A DNA stretch of 12,804 nt from DATJWY01 sp035500775 (lineage in GTDB: Bacteria > Pseudomonadota > Alphaproteobacteria > Acetobacterales > Acetobacteraceae): assembly GCA_035500775.1 (NCBI GenBank), contig DATJWY010000083.1:1-12804 (forward strand), written 5' to 3'. Below the pieces are notes generated by a model. It ran no database searches. It was not told where the DNA came from and saw only the letters and a list, made by a program, of their open reading frames with translations. This document shows, in pieces, positions 7,272-12,804 of this stretch. Position 1 is the first letter of the stretch; the number at the start of each line of letters is the position of its first letter. The position numbers were made by a program, and so were the translations under genes.

Positions 7272-8206
7272 CCCAGGAAACAGAAGCGGCCCCCGGGGCC
7301 GCCATTCCCGAACCGTCGCGCTGCGGCTTCGTCGCCATTGTCGGCGCGCCGAACGCGGGCAAATCCACCCTGCTGAACCGGCTGACCGGCGCCAAGCTCT
7401 CCATCGTCAGCCCGAAGGCGCAGACCACCCGGTTCCGGGTGCTCGGCATCCTGCTGCGCGGCGCGGCGCAGATCCTGCTCGTCGATACGCCGGGCATCTT
7501 CCGCCCGCGCCGGAAGCTGGACCGCGCGATGGTCGCCGCCGCCTGGACCGGCGCGGAGGATGCCGACCTCGCTCTGATGCTGGTGGATGCCCGCGCCGGC
7601 GTCACCGACGAGGTGCGCGGCATCATCGCCCGCCTCGCCGAGACCAAGCGGCGCGCCTGGCTGGTGCTGAACAAGGTCGATATCGTCCCGCCCGAGAAGC
7701 TGCTGCCGCTGACCGCCACCCTCAATGCGCTCGCGCCGTTCGAGGAGACGTTCATGGTCAGCGCCGCCAACGGCGATGGGCTGGACCGGCTGCTCGACCG
7801 GCTCGCCACGGCGCTGCCGGAAGGGCCGCATCTCTACCCGGATGACGACCTCACCGACCTCCCCGACCGGCTGCTCGCCGCCGAGATCGTGCGCGAGCAG
7901 ATCTTCATGCAGACGCATGAGGAAGTGCCTTACGGCACCACGGTCGAGACCGAATCCTGGCAGGAGAAGCCGGACGGATCGGTGCGGGTGGAGGCGACCA
8001 TCTATGTCGCGCGCGCCGGGCAGAAGGCGATCCTGATCGGCCAGGGCGGCTCGCGGGTGCGCGAGATCGGGGCGAAGGCGCGGCAGCAGCTCACCACGCT
8101 GCTGGAACGGCCGGTGCATTTGTTCCTCAACGTCAAGGAACGGCCGGGCTGGGACGAGGAACGCGCCCGGCTGCGCGCCATCGGCCTGGATGATCCGGGC
8201 GCCTGA
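7268..8206 (+). CDS. era: GTPase Era, 30S ribosome assembly factor
   Basis: This is a 312-residue GTPase that binds 16S rRNA and helps mature the 30S subunit. GTPase motifs are in order: G1 GAPNAGKS at 26-33, G2 in AQTTRFR (about 51-57), G3 DTPG at 73-76, G4 NKVD at 135-138, and G5 SAA at 165-167. A C-terminal KH RNA-binding domain has the GxxG loop as GQGG inside AILIGQGGSRVREIG. The ATG at 7268 overlaps the rnc stop (ATGA), the usual rnc-era coupling. An N-terminal extension of about 17 residues before the G domain is slightly long but not unusual. An AT-rich palindrome begins about 20 nt after the stop. Confidence 0.97.
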   Translation: MTQETEAAPGAAIPEPSRCGFVAIVGAPNAGKSTLLNRLTGAKLSIVSPKAQTTRFRVLGILLRGAAQILLVDTPGIFRPRRKLDRAMVAAAWTGAEDADLALMLVDARAGVTDEVRGIIARLAETKRRAWLVLNKVDIVPPEKLLPLTATLNALAPFEETFMVSAANGDGLDRLLDRLATALPEGPHLYPDDDLTDLPDRLLAAEIVREQIFMQTHEEVPYGTTVETESWQEKPDGSVRVEATIYVARAGQKAILIGQGGSRVREIGAKARQQLTTLLERPVHLFLNVKERPGWDEERARLRAIGLDDPGA

Positions 8207-8228
8207 TACAAATCGGCGTCGCAGAAAG

Positions 8229-8350
8229 AAAGCGCTTCTTTTTGAAAAAAGAAGCAAAAACTTTTATCCGTTTTAAGGCGTGCCTGCTGATCCAACCGAC
8301 AGTCTTAAACAGACAAAAGTTTTTTGGTTCTTTTTTTCAAAAAAGAACGC
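8229..8350. repeat. AT-rich palindromic intergenic element between era and recO
   Basis: Two hairpins face each other: GCTTCTTTTTGAAAAAAGAAGC at 8234-8255 in two arms of about 10 bp, and GTTCTTTTTT/AAAAAAGAAC at 8327-8348. The flanking sequence is also inverted-repeated: CAAAAACTTTTATC on the left against its counterpart GACAAAAGTTTTTTG on the right. The arms (8231-8278 and 8299-8350) therefore match in inverted orientation along nearly their whole length with a few mismatches and gaps. The base composition (long A and T runs) is unlike the surrounding GC-rich DNA. I recall similar A/T hairpin repeats between genes in acetic-acid-type bacteria, but this is from memory. It fills most of the 183-bp era-recO gap. 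Confidence 0.85.
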
Positions 8351-8389
8351 CTTGCCTTCCTTACACTCGAGCCGGTTTGGTCTGAGCGC

Positions 8390-9163
8390 ATGGAGTGGAC
8401 AGCACCGGCCATTGTCCTCGGCGTCGCCCCGCATGGCGAGGGCGATGCCGTGGCGGCGGTGCTCACCGAGGCGCATGGGCTGCATCGGGGCCTCGCGCGG
8501 GGCGGCGCCTCGCGCGGCAAGGCCGGGCTCTGGCAGCCGGGGAATATCGTCGAGGCCCGCTGGGTGGCGCGGCTGTCCGAGCAGCTTGGCAGCTTCACCG
8601 CCGAGCCGGTGCTGGCCGCCGCCGCCCTCGCCATGGACGATCCGTTGGCGCTGGCCATCCTGACCTCGGCCTGTGCCGTCGCCGAGGGGGCGCTGCCGGA
8701 ACGGGAGGCGCAGCCGCGTGTCTTCCCCAGCCTCCTGCACCTGGTCGCGCATCTGTCGCGCGGGGCCGAGAGCCTCACCGATCTCGTGCGCTGGGAGGCG
8801 GAATTGCTCGCCGCGCTGGGCTACGGGCTCGATCTTGGGCGATGCGCGGCGACGGGAAGCATGGAGCACCTGGCCTGGGTCTCGCCCCGCACCGGCCGGG
8901 CGGTCTCGGACGAAGCGGCGGGGGAATGGCGGTCGCGCCTGCTGCCCCTGCCGGCCTTCCTGCTGGACCAGGCGCCGGCCGGGCCGGTGGCGTGGCGGGA
9001 CGGGCTGCGGCTGACCGGGCATTTCCTGGCCCGCGACGTGTTCGGCCTGCGGCACCGCCCCTTGCCGGAGGCGCGGCTGCGGTTGCTGGACCGGGTGGCG
9101 GCGATGGCGGAGGAGGCCGCGCCGGAAAGCGAAGGGATCAGCCCCGCGCCGCCCGAACCATAA
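8390..9163 (+). CDS. recO: DNA repair protein RecO
   Basis: This is a 257-residue recombination mediator that, with RecR, helps load RecA on SSB-coated single-stranded DNA. The N-terminal OB fold begins MEWTAPAIVLGVAPHGEGDA with the downstream GLHRGLARGGASRGK region, the expected RecO start. A helical domain follows, and the segment LGYGLDLGRCAATG near residues 143-156 is the conserved LG(F/Y)G-L-L-x2-C box of alphaproteobacterial RecO. The four-cysteine zinc finger of some RecO proteins is not present. The ATG at 8390 begins the conserved fold. An in-frame upstream start at 8324 would translate the palindrome and is rejected. The ribosome-binding site is weak. It may be co-transcribed with era, but the palindrome separates them. 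Confidence 0.93.
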   Translation: MEWTAPAIVLGVAPHGEGDAVAAVLTEAHGLHRGLARGGASRGKAGLWQPGNIVEARWVARLSEQLGSFTAEPVLAAAALAMDDPLALAILTSACAVAEGALPEREAQPRVFPSLLHLVAHLSRGAESLTDLVRWEAELLAALGYGLDLGRCAATGSMEHLAWVSPRTGRAVSDEAAGEWRSRLLPLPAFLLDQAPAGPVAWRDGLRLTGHFLARDVFGLRHRPLPEARLRLLDRVAAMAEEAAPESEGISPAPPEP

Positions 9164-9182
9164 GCGGCCCCTCGGCTCTTAC

Positions 9183-9290
9183 TACCGGCGGCTTTATGTT
9201 TTGACCGCTCCAAGACCAGGGGGCTTTGCCCCCTGAACCCCCACTGGGGCCTTGAGGCCCCAGACCCCCAATTGTTTGATTCTCTTAAAT
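9183..9290 (+). repeat. Double-hairpin repeat, copy E, with a possible degenerate MITE end
   Basis: The hairpins are CAGGGGGCTTTGCCCCCTG (9217-9235) and CTGGGGCCTTGAGGCCCCAG (9244-9263), followed by AGACCCCC and a tail with TTTGATTCTCTTAAAT. Upstream, TACC at 9183 is followed by TTGACC at exactly terminal positions 19-24, the spacing seen in the MITE ends, so this looks like a decayed element. The right end is unclear; ATTGGTTTTA at about 9292 is a weak match to GTTGGTATTA. The unit lies between the convergent recO and oxidoreductase genes, where it could limit read-through, although it has no clear U-tract. Confidence 0.75.
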
Positions 9291-9299
9291 TAATTGGTT

Positions 9300-10184
9300 T
9301 TACTCTTTCAGCCCGGCATCCTCCGCCGCCTGACGGGCGATGACGGTGAAGTCGAGATCCCCCTCCCCGCGCGCCACGGCGGCGAGGAAACGATCCCGCA
9401 CCAGGGACGCGATCGGCAACGGCACTGAAAGCGCCTCCCCGGCCTGGAGCAGCAGCTTGGTATCCTTGGCTGCCAAACCCACCTTGGCGCCGGGTGGATC
9501 GTAGGCGCGATCCAGGATCAGCTTGCCGTAATTCCGGTGCACCGGAGCGCCGAAGAAGCTCTCGGTCAGCACCTCGAACACTTTCGCGCGATCCAGCCCG
9601 CCCTTTTCGTTCAGCGCGAACACCTCAGCGAGCTGCTCGATGGTGGAAAAGATCAGGAAATTGCAGCTCAGCTTGAGCAGATTGGCCTGGCTCGGCCGCA
9701 CCCCGACTACGAACAAGCGCTGCCCGATCACCTCCAGCACCGGGCGGACGCGCGCGATCGCCTCCGCCGCGCCCGCCGCCATGACGAACAGCTTGCCCTC
9801 GGCGGCAGCCGGCGGGCGGCCGAGCACCGGGGCGGCCACATAGACCTGCCCGGCCCGCGCATGCGCCTCCGCCAGCCGGTCCGACAGCCCGATGGAGATG
9901 GTGCTGGCCGAGAGATGCACCGCACCCGGCGCGAGGCCGGCAACGACGCCGTGCGGTCCGAGCACCACCGAGTCCACGGCCGCATCGTCGGCCAGCGAGG
10001 AGAGGACGATCTCCGCCCCCTGCGCCGCCGCCTCGGCGCTCTCCGCCCGAGTCGCGCCATCGCGCACCAGAGGCTCCATCCGTGCCGGCGAGCGGTTCCA
10101 GACCTGCACGCTGTGCCCCGCTTGCAGCAGCCGCAGCGCCATGGCGCTGCCCATGGGCCCCAGCCCCACGCAACCGATCCTCAT
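9300..10184 (-). CDS. NAD(P)-dependent oxidoreductase, beta-hydroxyacid dehydrogenase family
   Basis: This is a 294-residue soluble dehydrogenase related to 3-hydroxyisobutyrate dehydrogenase and glyoxylate/succinic-semialdehyde reductases. The Rossmann nucleotide-binding motif GLGPMGSAMA is at residues 7-16. The substrate-binding box appears as HLSASTISIG near 90-99, and the catalytic lysine is K171 in NLLKLSCNF, where many relatives have K-x2-N-N. The sequence VWNRSPAR after strand 2 suggests NADP(H) preference, which is inference. The exact substrate cannot be assigned. The start is ATG 10184 with GGAGG 8 nt upstream; an in-frame GTG lies immediately before it at 10187. The stop is TAA at 9302-9300. 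The gene diverges from parC and converges with recO, so it is transcribed alone. Confidence 0.9.
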   Translation of the reverse strand: MRIGCVGLGPMGSAMALRLLQAGHSVQVWNRSPARMEPLVRDGATRAESAEAAAQGAEIVLSSLADDAAVDSVVLGPHGVVAGLAPGAVHLSASTISIGLSDRLAEAHARAGQVYVAAPVLGRPPAAAEGKLFVMAAGAAEAIARVRPVLEVIGQRLFVVGVRPSQANLLKLSCNFLIFSTIEQLAEVFALNEKGGLDRAKVFEVLTESFFGAPVHRNYGKLILDRAYDPPGAKVGLAAKDTKLLLQAGEALSVPLPIASLVRDRFLAAVARGEGDLDFTVIARQAAEDAGLKE

Positions 10185-10237
10185 CACCTTCCCCTCCGTG
10201 CCTCATCCGCGCGTCCCGCATGCCGCGCCCATCCCCG

Positions 10238-10303
10238 AGATTTAAGTAACGGATTCCAAAGGCTAAGCCTTTGGCGGGGTCCAGGGGCGGAGCCCCTGGC
10301 CTT
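10238..10303 (-). repeat. Double-hairpin intergenic repeat, copy D, upstream of parC
   Basis: The unit begins AGATTTAAGTAACGGATTCC, then has hairpins CCAAAGGCTAAGCCTTTGG (10256-10274) and CCAGGGGCGGAGCCCCTGG (10281-10299), and ends GGCCTT. It is nearly identical to copy C at 4317-4382. It lies between the divergent oxidoreductase and parC starts and ends 42 nt before the parC ATG, so it occupies the likely parC promoter or leader region. Confidence 0.88.
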
Positions 10304-10345
10304 CCTCACTTCCGCGCCGCGTCATCCCCGGCTATTCCATCTCCC

Positions 10346-12562
10346 ATGCCCGACGACCTGACCGGTTCGATCCAGGATACGCCGCTCGCTGACGCGCTCA
10401 GCGAACGCTATCTGGCCTACGCCCTCTCCACCATCATGTCCCGCAGCCTGCCCGATGTCCGGGACGGGCTGAAGCCGGTGCATCGCCGGCTGATCTACGC
10501 CATGCAGCAATTGCGTCTGGACCCGACATCCGGGTTCAAGAAATGCGCGCGCGTGGTCGGCGACGTGATCGGTAAGTACCACCCGCATGGCGACGCCGCC
10601 GTCTATGAGGCGCTGGTCCGCCTCGCGCAGGATTTCGCCGTCCGTTACCCGCTGGTCGAGGGCCAGGGGAATTTCGGCAATATCGACGGCGATAACGCCG
10701 CCGCGATGCGTTACACGGAAGCCCGCCTCACCGAGGTGGCGCAGACGCTGCTCGCCGGCATCGCCGATGACGCGGTCGATTTCCGTCCGACCTATGACGG
10801 CGAGGAGCATGAGCCGGTCGTGCTGCCGGCCGGCTTCCCGAACCTGCTCGCCAATGGCGCGGCCGGCATCGCCGTCGGCATGGCGACCAGCATTCCGCCG
10901 CATAACGCGGGCGAGGTCTGCGCCGCCGCCATCCACCTGATCGAGAACCCGGACGCCGACACCGAATCCCTGCTCGCCCACATGCCGGGGCCGGATTTCC
11001 CCACCGGCGGCATCATGGTCGAGGACAAGGCGTCGCTGCTCGCCGCTTACGAAACCGGCCGCGGCGGCTTCCGCGTCCGCGCTCGCTGGCACAAGGAGGA
11101 TGGGCGCTTCGGCACCTGGCAGATCGTCGTCACCGAGATCCCCTATCAGGTGCAAAAGGCGCGGCTGATCGAACAGATCGCGCAACTGCTCGAAGAGAAG
11201 AAGCTGCCGCTGCTCGGCGACATCCGCGACGAGAGCACCGAGCAGGTGCGTCTGGTGCTGGAGCCGAAGAGTCGCGGCATCGAGCCCGAAGTGCTGATGG
11301 AGACGCTGTTCCGCGTCACCCCGCTGGAAAGCCGCTTCCCGCTCAACATGAACGTGCTGGACGCCACCCGCACGCCCCGGGTGATGAGCCTGCGCGAGGT
11401 GCTGCGCGCCTGGCTCGACCACCGGCACGAGGTGCTGATCCGCCGCTCCAACCACCGCCTCGCCGCCATCGAGCGCCGGCTGGAGATCCTCGACGGCTTC
11501 ATCAAGGTCTTCCTCAATCTCGACGAGGTGATCCGCATCATCCGCGAGGAGGACGATGCCCGCGCCGGGCTGATGCGGACCTTCGAGCTGACCGAGACCC
11601 AGGCCGAGGCCATCCTCAACATGCGGCTGCGCTCGCTGCGCCGGCTGGAGGAGATGGAGATAAGGCGCGAGCACAAGGGGCTCACCAAGGAGCTGCGCGA
11701 CCTGCAGGCGCTGCTCAAGGGCGAGAAGCTGCGCTGGAAGCGGATCGCCGAGGAGATCGGCGAGATCCGGACGAAATTCGGCAGCGGCCCGCTCGGCGAC
11801 CGCCGCACCACCATCGGCGCGCCGCCCGCGCCGGTGGTGATCACCGACTTCGTCACCGCCGAGCGCGAGCCGATCACCGTCATCCTCTCCGAAAAAGGCT
11901 GGGTGCGGGCGGTGCGCGGCCATCTCGCCGACGAGTCCGGGCAGAAATTCAAGGAAGGCGACCGGCTGCGGACCTTGCTGCCGTGCCAGACCACCGACCG
12001 ACTCTGCCTCTTCGCCACCAATGGCCGCGCCTACACGCTGAAGGCCGGCGATCTGCCGCGCGGCCGTGGCGACGGGCAGGCGATCCGGCTGACGGTGGAT
12101 CTCAGCAACCAGGACGAGGTCGTCGCCCTGTTCGTGCTGCGCGAGGGGGCGCGCTACCTGGTGGCCTCCACCAGCGGCCGCGGCTTCCTCGTGCGCGGGG
12201 CCGATCTGCTGGCGGAGAAGCGCACCGGCAAGCAGGTGCTCAACCTCAAGCCGTCCGAGGAGGCGAAGCTCTGCATCCCGGCCGAGGGCGACCGCGTGGC
12301 GGTGCTCGGCGGGGCGCGCAAGCTGCTGATCTTTCCGCTGGATCAGGTGCAGGAACTGACGCGCGGCGCCGGGGTGATGCTGCAGAAATACGCGGATGGC
12401 GGGCTGATGGACGCGCGAATCTTCACGCTCGCGGACGGGCTGGCGCTGAAGCCGGGGGAGAAGCCGCGCGGCGAGGCGGCTTTGCGCGAGTTCCTGGGGG
12501 ATCGCGCGCTTGTCGGGAAGTCGCCGCCGGGGGGGGCGCTCAAGGGGGATCGGTTCCCCTAA
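10346..12562 (+). CDS. parC: DNA topoisomerase IV subunit A
   Basis: This is a 738-residue subunit of topoisomerase IV, the type IIA enzyme that decatenates daughter chromosomes together with ParE. The winged-helix domain contains GKYHPHGDAAVYEALVRLAQ (77-96) and the DNA-cleaving tyrosine Y123 in AAMRYTEARL. Tower and coiled-coil segments follow to about residue 490, including the IIREEDD and LNMRLRSLRRLEEMEIRRE region. The C-terminal blades have ParC character (TVILSEKGWVRAVRGHL, FATNGRAYTLKAGDLPRGRG), and no GyrA-box is visible, which together with the length favours ParC over GyrA. The residue matching E. coli ParC Ser80 is alanine (A84), while the Glu84 equivalent (E88) is kept. ATG 10346 begins the conserved MPDDLTGSIQDTPLADAL. 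A TTG at 10271 in the repeat would add 25 non-conserved residues and is rejected. No clear ribosome-binding site precedes the ATG. Confidence 0.96.
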   Translation: MPDDLTGSIQDTPLADALSERYLAYALSTIMSRSLPDVRDGLKPVHRRLIYAMQQLRLDPTSGFKKCARVVGDVIGKYHPHGDAAVYEALVRLAQDFAVRYPLVEGQGNFGNIDGDNAAAMRYTEARLTEVAQTLLAGIADDAVDFRPTYDGEEHEPVVLPAGFPNLLANGAAGIAVGMATSIPPHNAGEVCAAAIHLIENPDADTESLLAHMPGPDFPTGGIMVEDKASLLAAYETGRGGFRVRARWHKEDGRFGTWQIVVTEIPYQVQKARLIEQIAQLLEEKKLPLLGDIRDESTEQVRLVLEPKSRGIEPEVLMETLFRVTPLESRFPLNMNVLDATRTPRVMSLREVLRAWLDHRHEVLIRRSNHRLAAIERRLEILDGFIKVFLNLDEVIRIIREEDDARAGLMRTFELTETQAEAILNMRLRSLRRLEEMEIRREHKGLTKELRDLQALLKGEKLRWKRIAEEIGEIRTKFGSGPLGDRRTTIGAPPAPVVITDFVTAEREPITVILSEKGWVRAVRGHLADESGQKFKEGDRLRTLLPCQTTDRLCLFATNGRAYTLKAGDLPRGRGDGQAIRLTVDLSNQDEVVALFVLREGARYLVASTSGRGFLVRGADLLAEKRTGKQVLNLKPSEEAKLCIPAEGDRVAVLGGARKLLIFPLDQVQELTRGAGVMLQKYADGGLMDARIFTLADGLALKPGEKPRGEAALREFLGDRALVGKSPPGGALKGDRFP

Positions 12563-12600
12563 GCGGCGAAGCCGGGAACGCCTGATAAGCGGCAGGATAA

Positions 12601-12699
12601 TACCAACCCGCGGAAAGGCTGACCCTCTCCAGTCGGGCCAAGCCTTGCGGGCTGGGAGCCAGCACGGTCGGGATGGGTCAATGTCTTCGCGGGTTGGTA
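12601..12699. mobile_element. 99-bp MITE-like element downstream of parC
   Basis: The ends are TACCAACCCGCG and its exact complement CGCGGGTTGGTA, extended to imperfect 25-bp inverted repeats with TGACCC at the same sub-terminal position as in the element at 3769. TAA at 12598-12600 and TAA at 12700-12702 form a 3-bp target duplication. The interior (about 12626-12674) is different from the 183-bp element and contains no double hairpin, so the two share only ends. It is too short to encode a transposase. It begins 38 nt after the parC stop. Confidence 0.85.
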
Positions 12700-12702
12700 T
12701 AA

Positions 12703-12804
12703 TACCAGCCCGCCTAAAGAGTGACACATAGACGGCCAGGGGCCCCGCCCCTGGATCCCGCTGGGGCCTTGAGGCCACAGACCACCATCCGTTTGATTTC
12801 TCAA
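12703..12804 (+). mobile_element. Third MITE-like element, left part, cut by the window edge
   Basis: Directly after the TAA that ends the previous element, TACCAGCCCGCC starts a new terminus with GTGACA at positions 19-24. A double-hairpin unit follows: CCAGGGGCCCCGCCCCTGG (12736-12754) and CTGGGGCCTTGAGGCCACAG (12761-12780, one mismatch in the stem). The tail TTTGATTTCTC matches the tail of the copy at 9183-9290. The order terminus, hairpin 1, hairpin 2, core is the same as the left half of the 183-bp element, so the right half should lie beyond the window. Confidence 0.72.

Noticed and set aside
8324..8389. N-terminal extension of RecO from 8324
   Set aside because: It would translate the AT-rich palindrome (VLFFKKERLAF); the RecO fold begins at MEWTAPAIVLG.
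10271..10345. N-terminal extension of ParC from TTG 10271
   Set aside because: The extra residues are translated repeat DNA, and the same MAGSRGGAP reading appears at copy C; the conserved ParC start is at 10346.
10322..12778. 818-residue minus-strand open frame opposite parC
   Set aside because: It is a codon-bias shadow with Arg/Gln/His-rich composition, and it also runs through the intergenic MITE; ParC on the + strand is unambiguous.
3229..12780. GC-rich hairpins as ordinary rho-independent terminators
   Set aside because: None is followed by a U-tract, one lies between divergent genes and two are inside an element within a coding sequence; a side role in blocking transcription remains possible.
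3229..12780. Recurring palindromes as a CRISPR array
   Set aside because: The copies are dispersed over 9 kb in both orientations with genes between them, not regularly spaced by unique spacers, and no cas gene is present.
12563..12804. Structured non-coding RNA or tRNA downstream of parC
   Set aside because: The palindromic structure is explained by the two repeat elements; no tRNA cloverleaf or known RNA motif is visible.

Overview
The window is chromosomal DNA of a GC-rich alphaproteobacterium, most likely of the Acetobacteraceae/Rhodospirillales type. The evidence is the lepB-rnc-era-recO order with parC close by, about 70% G+C in the housekeeping genes, and intergenic palindromic repeats. 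The family assignment is an inference; no rRNA or tRNA is present to test it.

Layout. Positions 1-1168 (minus) hold the N-terminal part of a large Gly/Thr/Ser-rich beta-repeat surface protein that runs off the left edge. A complete recQ helicase (1381-3216, plus) diverges from it. Next is a lower-GC class D (OXA-type) beta-lactamase gene (3318-4328). It keeps its recognisable active-site motifs but is split by a 183-bp palindromic MITE-like element at 3769-3951. A Tet/DHA1-type MFS exporter (4343-5689, minus) converges on it. Then comes the compact operon lepB (signal peptidase I), rnc (RNase III), era (ribosome-assembly GTPase) and recO (recombination mediator) at 5761-9163. lepB/rnc and rnc/era have overlapping stop and start codons. 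An AT-rich palindrome separates era from recO. A beta-hydroxyacid-dehydrogenase-family oxidoreductase (9300-10184, minus) sits between recO and parC (topoisomerase IV subunit A, 10346-12562, plus). The right end (12563-12804) has no gene and is filled with two adjoining repeat elements.

The unusual content is the repeat layer, found at most gene ends. Three kinds can be told apart. (1) MITE-like elements have TACCA(A/G)C termini, a conserved TTGACC block at terminal positions 19-24, and apparent 3-bp T(T/A)A target duplications: 3769-3951, 12601-12699, and a third starting at 12703 and cut by the edge. (2) A double-hairpin unit of two GC-rich stem-loops in fixed order changes stem sequence in a compensated way and has variable loops: 3229-3283, twice inside the first MITE, 4317-4382, 9216-9263, 10238-10303 and 12736-12780. 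(3) There is one AT-rich palindrome at 8229-8350. The double-hairpin units have been captured by the MITEs, bracket the beta-lactamase in inverted orientation, encode the C-terminus of the exporter, and lie in the parC upstream region.

The housekeeping genes cover protein export, RNA processing, ribosome assembly, recombinational repair and chromosome decatenation. The beta-lactamase and the exporter look like accessory genes. No transposase gene is present, so any mobilising enzyme must lie elsewhere.
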